From Haliclona indistincta (taxonomy: Eukaryota; Porifera; Demospongiae; Haplosclerida; Chalinidae): a stretch of 64,000 nt of DNA. The stretch is from positions 3,404,631 through 3,468,630 of the forward strand of contig OZ024790.1 in NCBI GenBank assembly GCA_964017065.1, given 5' to 3'. Position 1 is the stretch's first letter; every line of letters begins with the position of its first letter. The notes under the pieces were generated by a model. That model had not been told where the DNA came from and searched no databases. It worked only from the letters and a program-made list of their open reading frames with translations. Made by a program: the position numbers and the translations under genes. This document shows positions 1 to 10,778 of the stretch, in pieces.

Positions 1-180
1 GCAATCCAGTATAATGCATAGTATCATTACTGTGTTTGGTGACATAGAATGGTTTGAAACAATTAAAAGTGCAAATCAGCATCCAACCATCGTTCTAGTG
101 TAGCAATCCAGTATAATACATAGTATCATTACTGTGTTTGGCGACATACAATGGTCTGAAACGAAAACTAAAGTTATCAA
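1..180. repeat. Tandem duplicate, about 107-bp period
   Basis: A block starting with gcaatccagtataat at position 1 recurs at about 104, including the run tagtatcattactgtgtttgg. The two copies differ by a few bases. No coding potential is visible. Confidence 0.75.
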
Positions 181-235
181 TGGTGACTAGTCAATATCAA
201 CATAAAATTACATCAAAGAGCAAAAGTAACAATTC

Positions 236-800
236 ACATACCACTTGTGCTATTGCAGGAAAGTTGTAATTCAGGTGATATTTAAGGTAGCTGAAATTAT
301 GCACAGACAGAAATTCCATGTGTGCTACTAAAGAAAAGCTGTAGACCAGATGACGTTTCAGGTAGCCAAAATTACCAGATAGAATGCCACGTGTGCTATT
401 GCAGGAAAGTTGTAATTTAAGTGATGAATCAGGTAACTGAAATATTGGGCAGAAATTCCATATGTGCTACTAAAGGAAAGATGTAGGCCAGATGACGTTT
501 CAGGTAGCCAAAATTACCAGACAAAATGCCACGTGTGCTACTGCAGGAAAGTTGTAATTTAAGTGATGAATCAGGTAACTGAAATATTGGGCAGAAATTC
601 CACATGTGCTACTAAAGGAAAGCTATAGACCAGATGAATTTTCAGGTAGCCAAAATTACCAGACAAAATGCCACGTGTGCTACTGCAGGAAAGTTGTAAT
701 TTAAGTGATGTTTCAGGTAACTGAAACTACTGGGCAGAAATTCCACGTGTGCTACTAAAGGAAAGCTGTAGAACAGATGACATTTCCTTTACCAGAAATT
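236..800. repeat. Tandem repeat array, about 150-bp composite unit
   Basis: About four composite units alternate two related half-units. One half has 'ccacgtgtgctactgcaggaaagttgtaa' type sequence and the other has 'ctactaaaggaaagctgtag'; each is followed by a caggtaRcYgaaa motif. Units are 85-95% alike by eye. I see no gene in it. The recurring CACGTG core could be a protein-binding site, but that is only a guess. Confidence 0.8.
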
Positions 801-933
801 TGGCACAGAAATCTGTACGATGAAGGGACAAGAAATGTACAGGAAATCTAAAGGAAATTTCATGACGCTTATGTCAGGCACATATCCTTGCTACAGTCCA
901 CGTCAGGAAATTAGCTTTTTTTTGCAGTGCGGG

Positions 934-1138
934 TCTGTCAATATACCCCCTAGGACGGCTTGGACATTTTCTATGTCACAAGTTTACATAGCAGAAAGCA
1001 CTATGGCTGCTATGCTAATGATATTCACTGTTGTGTAATGATATTCACAACAGCAGTAATGATAATCATCGCTATGCATAGGTAAACTTGTGCCGTAGAA
1101 AATGTCCAACGCCGTCCAAGGGAGTATATTGACGGTTG
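934..1138. mobile_element. Short inverted-repeat element (MITE-like)
   Basis: The left arm (about 938-996, gtcaatataccccctagg...) is the reverse complement of the right arm (about 1070-1134, ending ...agtatattgac), with roughly 85% pairing and a loop of about 75 bp. There is no coding sequence beyond a 72-codon chance ORF across the left arm. It looks like a non-autonomous foldback. No target-site duplication was resolved. Confidence 0.65.
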
Positions 1139-4119
1139 CATACTCTTAGGTAATGAACTCTTGCCATGAGCCATTCAGTTCACAAATCCAGTTTGGTGGG
1201 CGTGGCTTGTCCGCCCATTGAATTAAATTTTTACTCTTTGTACAGTGTTTGCTCTGCCCACAAGCAGATTTGTGAGTTTGTTTGATGATAACTGTCTTTG
1301 ACCAAGCTTTGTTTGCCCGAAGAAACTGAAATTTTCGTCATTCTGACGTTTGTCGTGTACTCCCTTAAATGAAAAATTTGAAGTCTAGCTATGATAATTC
1401 AATTTTTAGGTCCCTCATCCAATCCATCGCCTCATCCTAATCCAGCACTCAGCTCTTATGCGGCATATCTCAGAGAATTGTAAACGTCTATGTCCCAAAG
1501 CCACACCTCCCAACATTGGGCCCACCTCCCACGATGTGAGTTCATACAACTAGCAATGATTAAAAATGAGATGATACGACGTGGAGGACCAGAGGAGGAA
1601 ATGATCAGATTAGCACAGCAAGGAAACGTTGAAACGATTCTTCGTCATAAGGAATCTATTGACTTTGATGACCTCTTCCCATCTCCACAGCAGTCACCAA
1701 ATCCGCCATCATCACCACCAGGTAGAATATGTCTTATTGAAGGAGCCCCAGGAGGAGGAAAGAGCACATTTGCTCTCCACATCTGCCATCAATGGGCACA
1801 AGGTGCTTCCTGGTTAGCACGATTTGATGTGGTTATACTTGCTTACTTGCGTGACAAAGCCGTCCAGAATGCTACCAGTTTAGCTGAAATACTACCAGCT
1901 CGTAATATGGAAATGTGTCAAAGTAATTCCTCTCATATACAAGCTACTGATGGAAAGAATGTTTTGTTTGTTTTTGATGGATGGGATGAGTTTCCAAAAA
2001 AGTTGATGAAAGACTCGCTTGTCTCCTCTATACTTCGACAGCCACATAAACTTTCTCTTCATCAGAGTACTGTACTAATCACCTCTCGACCAGTGTCCTC
2101 AGGAAACCTGCTCAACATAGCTGATCGACGAGTGGAGATAATGGGATTAACTCAACAACAGATCCGTGATTACATAGAGAAAGCTCTTGAAGGCAATAGT
2201 GCTCACATTCAGCAACTTGTCAGGCATCTTGAAGAGCACCCAGTTATAGAAGGCTATTGCTATATACCACTTCATTTAGCAATACTTGTGCACATATTCC
2301 TTACAATGGAGGGAGCCTTACCTACCACACACCATGAACTATTCTGCTCTCTTATACTCTGCTGCATAGTCCGAGAACAAGAAACACATGAATCCGACAC
2401 TATTTTACCAGTAATGTCCTCATTCGACGATCTTCCTGATGACCTTAAGTCTAAACTATACAACCTTAGCTTATTAGCATACAATGGAGTAATGCAAGAA
2501 ATTGTCATTTTTATTTAAAAGACTTGCAAGCATCTGATCTGCCTTCCAATCTTCCATCTTTAGGGCTTCTTCAGACAACTGAGGGGTTTGCACTTTGCAG
2601 TAAATCACTTTCTTATAACTTTCTTCATCTCTCAGTTCAAGAGCTTCTTGCTGCTTACCTTATTTCACAGATGGACTGTAGTGAACAGGTCAAAGTATTT
2701 ATGAAATTGTTTGGAAGTCCTCGTTTTCAATCCGTTCTACAGTACTATTGTGGCTTCACAAAATTAGACAATCCAGAAATAAAACAATTCATATCTTCAC
2801 ATCATAGTGATATGTCTGAACTTTGGCAATTTTTACCAATACTTAAATGCTTTTTCGAAGCAAAGCAGCCGTCTTTATCCCAGTTAGTTGATCCTACTAT
2901 GTTTATGGATACCAACTCTATGGAAGAGATATATGAACAGGAACTGACTCCAGTTGATTTTCTTGCAGTTGGATATTTCATTGTCTCATTCCTGTCAACA
3001 TGTGGACATGAGTCTAATAATACACCTACTTTGTATTTTGACTTAGATCAACCCGTTGATGGTCATTGTTTAAAGCTACTACTAGATGAACTCTCAAAGA
3101 ATCCTATTGGAGGATTGCAAACATCAACTGGTGCTTTGTCACAAAAATTGGTGTTGAAGCTGTATGTGCCGCATATCAATATAGAGGCATTGAAGTATTT
3201 AGCATCTTACCTAAAAACATTTTCTTTAATCGGTGAAGTTACGTTAAAATCTAGGAAAGAAGGAGTTGTTCCGATTGAATTTGTTGTTGAAATGCTGCAT
3301 ACGAACAATTCTATAACCAAACTCAGTCTACAATATGACTTACACGAATTCAGAAACTTATTAACCATTAAATGTGCTCATCTGAACAAGCCACTTACAG
3401 AACTTCACCTATCTTCACTGTCAGATGAACTGCTACACATCATTATCGCTCATCTTCAATACAGTACTACTCTGGTCAAGTTAAGCATAAGCAAAACTCA
3501 GTCTGTTATGACAGTGGAAACTGCTAGGGCTCTTACTATAATGCTCGAATTAAACAAATTTCTTACAAATCTTGTTGTTTCACACTCGAAGCATTTCTCA
3601 GACTCTGAGGCTTTTTGTGTTTTCAAAGGTCTTCAACACAATACTACTCTTATCAGCCTAGACCTGAGCAATTGTGATATAACTGCTGCAGATCCAGAAA
3701 TCATTAAGTCACTCATGCTTCAGGAAAACAGTTCTCTTACTCACTTAAATCTTTCAGGAAACATTGGTTTTTCAGACTCAGGAGCTCGATGCATTTTCGA
3801 AAGTCTCCAATACAATAGCACTCTAGTCTACTTAAATCTTGGTGGGACAAGTATAACAGCTAATGATCCAGACACCGCTAAGTCTCTCACTAAAATGCTT
3901 CAAGTGAACAAGTCACTTACACATCTTGACCTATCTTGTAAAGTCACTGTACCTGCTAACCATATTGTCTCACTCATCTTTTCTGCACTCGAACACAACA
4001 CCACTCTACTTCACTTAGTCCTCCGCGGTAGAGAAATTTTGAAAGATGATGCAGAATGCATTGCTCAGGCACTGAAATCAAATCAATCGCTACTAACAAT
4101 TGATATCTCACGTGCTTAT

Positions 4120-5938
4120 TATCATTGCCGATCGGCAATGATATGTAGGGATGACCTCGAACTAAGATGGCGGCTACTCATGTGTGAAAATGAGTTTTCG
4201 CACATATCTATACTGTTATACATTTCTACTGCATTTTAACTATCTCTGAGGGAATCTGAAGTTCGAGCGCTTGTAGGAAGTCTATGAAAGTCACCGGGAC
4301 TGCTTGCTTGACGACGAAAATCAAGATGGCGACTCTCAGAGAGCCGTTGCCAGATCTTCGCTGTTTTAGCGTTTATCGAGAGTCCAGACACCTAGGATTG
4401 ATCAGACGATTGTTCTGAGCATGAAAATACCTTTGGCGAAGCTGGCAGACGTTTCTAAAGTGGTAAACCGAAATCGCCGCCCACGCGAATTGTTCATCTT
4501 CTTTCTTCTTTCTTCTTTCTTTCTTTCTTTCTTTCTTCTTTCGGTAAGCCTATCGCTGTCCTGAGTTAACGAATGAGTACCAAACCTGCACCATCGCACG
4601 TGTATATATCTGGGGTAGTGCACTTACTTCTTAGATAGGCATAAAACACTACCAGAAGCGAGTAATCCTTGAAAAACATCGTTTTTGGACCGTTTTGGAC
4701 TGTTACAGCAACTCCAATAATTAACCCTCTTGTCGCTGCTGATCATTGACTCCGCCCACATCAGTTTTGAAACTGAGCTCGGTTCTCGCTTTCTCTGGGC
4801 GCGCTTCAGCGCCCAAGCTAGAGCCTAGAGGTATGAACAAGCAGTATACTATGCCCTGGGTAACACTGATCTGCCTATGCTGACATCATGACCCACGGCA
4901 GGCGCGAACCGGACGACGGTGATGCTACCCGACCTACTAGCTAGCTAGCCAGGCTACTAAAACACTACACGGCGTAAACTGTACCCATAGGACCCCTCTG
5001 CTGTTGACAACTGGACATTGGTCATTGTAAAAAGCTAGAAGCCTCTGTGATCGTGATATCGACATCAACATGCCGAAGCCAGCATGGTACTAGCTCACTG
5101 TTCGGACTAGGCTTCCAGCCATGATCATATGCATCATAGCTGAGCTGAGTTGTTAGTGATAAAAGCTAGCATAGAATACAGCTAATAAATTCAAACTGAT
5201 AGTGATCAAAAAAGTAACAGGAACAAGTAAAGTAAAAAAGTTTTAATAAAAAAACTAAAAAGTGTAGGGATGACGCTTGCAAAAGTAAAGGAACAAGATG
5301 GGATGATGCTTGCAAAAGTAAAGGAACAAGATGGAAAAAAGTAAAGGAACAAGAGGGATGATGCTTGCAAAAGTAAAGGAACAAGATGGGATGATGCTTG
5401 CAAAAGTGAAGTATGAAAAGTCCCAAGTATCCCTACATCAGCGGCTTGAAGGAGGACGCAGTCCGATGAAGTAACTGACGGTTGTAAACAACTAGAGGTA
5501 TCTGTGTTAGGAGGACGCAGTCCGATGAAGTAACTGATGGTTGTAAACAACTAGAGGTATCTGTGTTTGGAGGACGCAGTCCGATGAAATAACTGACGGT
5601 TGTAAACAACTAGAGGTATCTGTGGTTTGGAGGACGCAGTCCGATTAAGTAATTGACGGTTGTAAAAGGTATAGGAAGAGGATTCCGCATTTGTCAGTTG
5701 CACGTCGTCGCAGCAAGCCGCTGATGTAGGGATACTTGGGACTTTTCATACTTCACTTTTGCAAGCATCATCCCATCTTGTTCCTTTACTTTTGCAAGCA
5801 TCATCCCTCTTGTTCCTTTACTTTTTTCCATCTTGTTCCTTTACTTTTGCAAGCATCATCCCATCTTGTTCCTTTACTTTTGCAAGCGTCATCCCTACAC
5901 TTTTTAGTTTTTTTATTAAAACTTTTTTACTTTACTTG
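4120..5938 (+). mobile_element. Hairpin/foldback transposon FB1, inserted in NLR copy 1
   Basis: Bounded by comparison with intact NLR copy 2: host sequence stops after cgtgcttat and resumes at tattagtcg. The left end is a perfect 24-bp palindrome (4120-4143). Next come a tagggatga motif and aagatggcggctac (about 4164). The body has a pyrimidine-rich tract (4490-4545). The right end is a long foldback of two arms of about 225 bp (5224-5448 and 5714-5938), each holding repeats of a gcaaaagtaaaggaacaaga type. Between them are four tandem units of about 57 bp (5449-5675). No convincing protein is encoded. Any target-site duplication is at most 1 bp. Confidence 0.85.
5449..5675. repeat. Four tandem copies of a ~57-bp unit in the FB1 loop
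   Basis: Each unit starts near ggaggacgcagtccgat and contains gttgtaaacaactagaggta. The inner part gttgtaaacaac is itself palindromic. Copies are about 95% identical, so the array is recent. Confidence 0.85.
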
Positions 5939-5960
5939 TATTAGTCGTATTGATGTTATT

Positions 5961-6622
5961 ATGCCTCGGTGGGCGGAGCCACGAGGCATACAGTAGTTCG
6001 TCGGTTTGTCATTCGTTCATTCATTCATTCATTCATTCTGTCCGCAGGCAGAACTCCGCGTCGGCTGAAACCTAAGCGCTGATACTTGCAATACATGTTC
6101 AACTCGGTGTTGCCTCGGAACTGAATTGATAGACTTTTGGTTTCAAAGCTTCGTTACCTTGAATAGCATTGCTGGACTCGCTCAGCATTGTGGGACTTCG
6201 CTGAAGATAAAGCTGTCTACTATAGTCTTCTTCACAGCGTGTAAGACAATTCTTTACTCAAGGTAGTACAGTGAGTGCTGAGAAATCAATCGTGCTATCG
6301 CTAAGCAGCGGCAGCTCCAGCAAGCTATCAACCAGCGCTCACGTGCTGTGTTGATTATAGGCACGCCCAACTGAATTCCATGTGGTTAGCACTGCTAGGC
6401 TTCTGATTGCATTGTTGCAACCCACTAGCTTATTCTGCAAACAGTGCTGTATTGCAGCTTGTTGCAGCGCTCTTCAGCTTTAATTTTATCATACAGGAAT
6501 TGCATTGCATAACTATTATACTGCATTGTGATTGCTGTACAGCAAGGTATAACAGCTGCAGTTTGTTGCTGTGTATGTGAAATGGTTGCATTCCACCGAG
6601 GCATCTGCACCTTTGGTGCTTC
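5961..6622 (+). mobile_element. Second insertion in NLR copy 1 (hairpin element, 3-bp TSD)
   Basis: Comparison with NLR copy 2 shows gatgttATT followed by 662 foreign bases and then ATTcttgctgc, so the target-site duplication is ATT (5958-5960 and 6623-6625). The left end is a hairpin, atgcctcg...cgaggcat (5961-5989). An inverted match (ccaccgaggcat, about 6593-6604) and a gcacc-ttt-ggtgc hairpin lie at the right end. A (ttca)n tract lies near 6010. A 3-bp TSD fits PIF/Harbinger-like or related elements. No transposase is present. Confidence 0.8.
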
Positions 6623-6789
6623 ATTCTTGCTGCACTCAAGTTCAACACCACGTTGAAAAATATGTGCATTTCCTACGACTGGGGTTTTGATGTTGCTGTT
6701 GAAGATTTACAGAGAGGAAGAAAAGAAAGTGGATTACCTCCTATTGACATCGTACTTCATAGAGTGGTAGACTGGGAATATGATGTTTT

Positions 6790-7258
6790 ACTTACATAAT
6801 TATACATCTGCATTGAAAATACAATGCCTAATCTTTACTCTTACGTTTCTAGTTCTTAACATGCAAGTGGTCTCAGTAAACTTTCAAACATCGACACTAT
6901 TTTTATAATGGTTATACAACTGCAATAAATAAATTTCGAGATTGTATATAATTATACTAGCTAGCAAAAAGTGACAAAGTGCACAATAATAAAGTTCAAG
7001 GGCCACAATTGCAAGTTCCGAGGACAGAAACAGCATTGCTTCGTTGTACAAACACAGATGAGGAGACCCTGTCGTCTTCTAACTGGCGTCAGTATGAAGA
7101 TTCTTGATGAAATTCAGAGTACGAGCACCAAATTATGGTAACTGCTGGTGAAGAGAGAAAAGGCAATTATATAAGGAAGAAATGTCCTCCAGTATAGTTG
7201 ATTATACACAATGGTAAGATGTCTGGTTAGTGACTTTTCCCTGCTACTGTACATGTAA
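6790..7258. other. Intergenic, 3' flank of NLR copy 1
   Basis: AT-rich and without a gene that I can support. A stretch near 6861 (catgcaagtggtctcagtaaac) resembles 30400-30422, which marks it as the shared 3' flank of the two NLR copies. Confidence 0.6.
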
Positions 7259-7259
7259 A

Positions 7260-8796
7260 GAAATTAAAAAGATTTCTATCGAAATCAAAAGGATGTAGTG
7301 ATGAAGAAATCTACCACTGGTTCACAATGTAAACCAACAAGGAACAAGCATAGAATGGTAACACGATTGACTTGCTAACAGACCATAGATCCCTACATCA
7401 GTGGCTGCTGTGGCCAGACTATAGCTAGTTAAGCTATTTACTGTTGACTGACACTTTGAATAGAATTCAGCATGTGACAAAATATTGATCTTATGTACAG
7501 CCACTGATGTAGGGGATCTATGGTCTGTTAGCAAGTCAATCGTGTTACCATTCTATGCTTGTTCCTTGTTGGTTTACATTGTGAACCAGTGGTAGATTTC
7601 TTCATCACTACATCCTTTTGATTTCGATAGAAATCTCTTTAATTTCTTGTTTGTGTCCTTTTTTCTTTTTAGTTAAGTGCAGTTCAATATCATGCATGTA
7701 CGGAGAAGTCTTTGTTTCCACCATTAGTTTAGTATTCCTGTTGTTGATGGCTTTTCTTAAACTTGTAGCTAAAATTGTTAAGCTGTACGTATCAGGTCTG
7801 CCTAGTCGCCTACGCATGCATGCAGTTAGGCCTGCGCGGATTATGCCAGCATTGCTTTGAGCATAATAGGTACGCGAAAGCACTGAGCATAATAAGAGCA
7901 TAATAGGTAATTATCGGTCAGAAATGACGTCATCAAATTAAATTAACCCCTCGTGGCGAATTACGTGCGTCACGTACGTATCATCATGGCAACTAGCAAT
8001 GAAACTCGATCGCCACGATCGGCATAATTTGAGCATAGTAGGAGAAATTTTGGAGCATTATAGGTAAAATTTTGGAGCAGTGCAGCATAGCATAATAGGC
8101 AAAATTTCTAGCATAATCAGCTCAGGCCTACATGCAGTGCATACGAGCCCCGCCCACACTTGTTTGTACACCTATACGGCGGTTACAATTAACTGGCAAG
8201 AGCAGAATGGCGATCCAACACGAGCTTACCGTTCTTCGAAGACTCCAAATGCCTGGTGTGTGTTCTCCGTGATAGTGATCCACACGGCGCAGCGATACTT
8301 TAGCTGCTTGGTCACGTGCGCTACCCATTGCTTGGTCACGTGCGTATTGCGCAATCACAATAATGGCGTCTAACACTAAGCTGACAATGGATCACGATCG
8401 AGAAATCGCGGGACTTAGATCGCCGTTACGCTAAAAACAAAGCTCAAAAGGCACATGCCAGGAGAATTTCACGACTGTTCGTGGATGTTTTGGTCTCGGC
8501 ACTGCTCGCGTAAAGGCGCTAGGCGAGTGGAAGAAAGAAATAATAAAACGAAGATGACGAAACTCGATTTTCACCGCTTCCAGGTTCGTCACTTTAGTAA
8601 CAATTTCGAGCAATCTCCTTGCTACTGTAAGATGGGGCAACGCCAGAGAGCAGATCTAAGTGTCTAAAGACGTACAAAATTCAACACCAGGCGAAATATC
8701 AGCGTTTGAACGCTAATACATTGTATGTAGCCGCCATCTTGTATTCTCGTTCATCCCTAGGCCCTACATACATAGGGAGTCACTACCGTGCCTCCC
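7260..8796 (-). mobile_element. Hairpin/foldback transposon FB3
   Basis: Same architecture as FB1 but inverted. The foldback end is on the left, with arms 7260-7407 and 7497-7649 that carry ccctacatcagtggctg at their inner tips (compare FB1 ccctacatcagcggcttg). The hairpin end is on the right (about 8775-8796). On the minus strand the hairpin is followed by cctagggatgaacg and aagatggcggctac (8742-8728). The body (7650-8770) is homologous to 42860-43680 on the opposite strand. The ORFs inside are short and not convincing as genes. Confidence 0.83.
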
Positions 8797-8940
8797 TAAT
8801 ACAAATGTATTCTCTTGTGATTGTACTTGACATCGACATTGAAACTACCAAAATCACATAGAACTCTTACAATGTGTTAATAGCTTGTCCAGTAGATGCA
8901 TGTTCACTACCTTGGTTAAAAAGAACAATTTTTATCTTAC

Positions 8941-10244
8941 CTGACAGAAGCTGACAGTCTCATATCTAATGAAATCATTTCTCAGTCTATCATTGTCACT
9001 CGTTCCCTTGGGCAGCTTGTCCACAAACAGGGTACACGATTGAAGATCCTCACACGTCTGCATACCATTGTCTGCAAAGTCAACACGAAGGCTACGCAGC
9101 CCAACTACTTTAGTCGCCATCTTTTAATTTGCTTCGCTAGAAGTGCCTCGTCTCTGTTTGCAAACTCTATAAAACCATATCCCTTGCTTCTCCCAGTTAT
9201 AGTGCTGTACACGATAAAACTATGCAAGATTTCCCCACAAGGAGCAAACAGTTCTTTTAGACGCTGGTTGGAGTAAGATAGAGGTATATTGCCCACAAAC
9301 AGGAAAGAGTCTGGGTGACCGAAGGAGGCAGAAATACGACCAGAGCCATATTTTAATCCGTTGAGTTTCTGAATGGCCTCTTTAGCTTGAGGCACATCAG
9401 GAAACAACAGCTTCACTACAGCACAGAGAGAGAGGGAGAGAGAGAGTAAGAGAGAGAGGATTAACAGGAAAACAGAAGTGGTGACAAATAATGGAAATAC
9501 GACATGACATAACAGCAAACAAGATCGTAAGCAATACCCAATAGCATTACCAGCTATAGGCCTGGGTACGAGGCTATTCTAGCTATAGCATTTTATAACA
9601 GAGACAGCAACTTCACACTACTGCAACCAAAACTCTAGAATGCAAATATGACTAGAGACTGTTTCTAACCTGTACCATCATGTGGTGTTGATACTATGGT
9701 ATAGTCCAGTCCATCCAGCACTTCATTGACAGTCTGAGAGGAAGACAGATACATGTAGAGAATAAACAAGATGGAAACTAGTCCACAGAAAGTTTGGAAA
9801 AATCTCAACACAAGAGTAGCACTGAAGTGCTAATGTACATACTGTATTGAACGAGATACACATTGCAATAGGTACTCTTTCAACACACCACAACAGGTAC
9901 TAGTCTGTGTACCCCTGACCTCTCTTCTTCACACACACACACACACGCACACAATCTCTCTCTCACCTCCTCATTGCTATCAATGGGTAAACCAGAGAGA
10001 GTGATCTTTCTTCGGCGACCAAACTCAGCATGCATCTCAATAACGTGCTTCATTTCCTCCACGACCGTCTCTTCGTCCTTCTCCTCATTGGGCTGAGTGA
10101 CTGACAGACAAGAAGTTGACACTAAAAGGTGTGAAAATTACCACTTTCCTCGGCAATGTCGAGTGTGTTACCAGTCTCAGGCACTCTACAGGCGCTCTTT
10201 GCCTGCACGGCGCCTTCTTCGTCAGCTCCTCTCGCGCGCTTCAT
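8941..10244 (-). pseudogene. RAVER-like RNA-binding protein gene, 5' half only
   Basis: Four exons with GT-AG borders join in phase: 10172-10244 (starts MKRARGADEEG), 9967-10100, 9670-9733 and 8941-9415. Exons 2-3 form a first RRM (RKITLSGLPIDSNEE, then a DGLDYTIVST segment). Exon 4 carries the end of RRM1, a full RRM2 (RNP2 FLFVGNIPL, RNP1 SKGYGFIEF) and the start of RRM3 (CTLFVDKLP). The order matches RAVER (PTB-binding) proteins, nuclear splicing co-regulators. Exon 4 needs one extra A in an A-run at about 9121 to stay in frame. The donor at 8940 has no downstream partner: RRM3 and the C-terminus are not found, and FB3 plus the NLR remnant lie there instead. It is a truncated copy or a gene cut by rearrangement. 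Confidence 0.82.
9420..9465. repeat. GA-rich simple repeat in a RAVER intron
   Basis: A gagagagg-type tract directly upstream (minus strand) of the exon 4 acceptor. On the coding strand it reads as a CT-rich polypyrimidine tract. Confidence 0.8.
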
Positions 10245-10325
10245 GTTCTAACTGTGAAACTGCTTCTCTCAACGCTCTCCAGAATGTGCCTCAATTTTGA
10301 ATCACAGCTGATCGTCTTCTTCTTC

Positions 10326-10690
10326 TTAGTTTTTGTTGCCTCCTCGAATGAGAAGAGTACCACCATCTGGTGGGGAAAGAAGAGATTGTAACAATTTAGC
10401 TCGGTAGCTGTACAGATCTGCCACGAATCGGAGAATCAGTTCTTGATCTTCAAACCATTCTACTCCGATCACGTGATTGATTACTAGTGCAGAAGTGGGA
10501 GGGGACGAATAAATTTTAGGAAACCACGTATCGCGAACAGTCTGTAGTGCGGGACACTGGAACACAAAGTGCCCCAGATCTTCTGAAGAGTCAGTAGAGC
10601 ATAGAAGACAAGAAGACGATCTAGGCGACTGGCCACGCGGAGTGTTAAAAACTGCAGTATGAGAGGCTGCAGTATTCGTCACGTGGGTAC
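10326..10690 (-). pseudogene. LINE ORF2 C-terminal fragment
   Basis: A minus-strand reading frame of about 118 codons contains CLLCSTDSSEDLGHFVFQC, a C-x2-C...H-x4-C knuckle typical of the extreme C-terminus of non-LTR retrotransposon ORF2. It is followed by an AT-rich tail. Reverse transcriptase and endonuclease parts are absent, so it is a 5'-truncated remnant. It lies between the RAVER-like first exon and the NLR promoter. Confidence 0.75.
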
Positions 10691-10740
10691 TACATCACGT
10701 GATCACCACTGAAGCAACACGTGAGCTAAACACACCATCA
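10676..10740 (+). promoter_or_regulatory. Three CACGTG boxes upstream of the NLR gene
   Basis: CACGTGGG at about 10680, ATCACGTGATC at about 10694, and a third CACGTG at about 10719, all within 100 bp of the NLR start codon. The first two sit in the same order and spacing as upstream of the two MAIP1-like genes (35000 and 51720). CACGTG is the bHLH-ZIP (MITF/TFE, USF, MYC class) core. Regulation by such factors is an inference. Confidence 0.55.
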
Positions 10741-10778
10741 ACATTCCGCGGTCGAAACCGCGATCGTGTTTTGCAGCA

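Larger units (their letters stand above)
1360..6790 (+). pseudogene. NACHT-LRR receptor pseudogene (NLR copy 1)
   Basis: This is a paralogue of the NLR at 10779-14160, about 90% identical. Homology starts in the intron just before exon 2 (about 1360), so the death-domain exon is missing. In the first 30 codons of exon 2 a TAA (about 1480) replaces the TTT-TAC of copy 2. The NACHT part is readable (1490-2518): Walker A GAPGGGKST, acidic box FDGWDEF. At about 2508 a T-run is one base shorter than in copy 2, which ends that frame; the LRR part then reads on at 2524-4117. The LRR C-terminus is split by two insertions (4120-5938 and 5961-6622), after which homology resumes to about 6785. At least five independent lesions make it a non-functional remnant, though it could still be transcribed. 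Confidence 0.93.

Noticed and set aside
820..1038. 72-codon ORF
   Set aside because: Lies across one arm of an inverted-repeat element and has no recognisable domain.
4120..4143. Helitron 3' hairpin
   Set aside because: The hairpin is at the very end with no CTRR after it, and the opposite end lacks a TC start; the long foldback arms are not Helitron-like.
5166..5996. Paired ORFs (KHHPILFLYFCKHHP-like) on both strands
   Set aside because: They read through the two foldback arms of FB1; the same peptide appears from both arms, as expected for an inverted repeat.
8080..8373. Protein-coding gene inside FB3
   Set aside because: ORFs are under 100 codons, on both strands, not conserved in frame in FB4.
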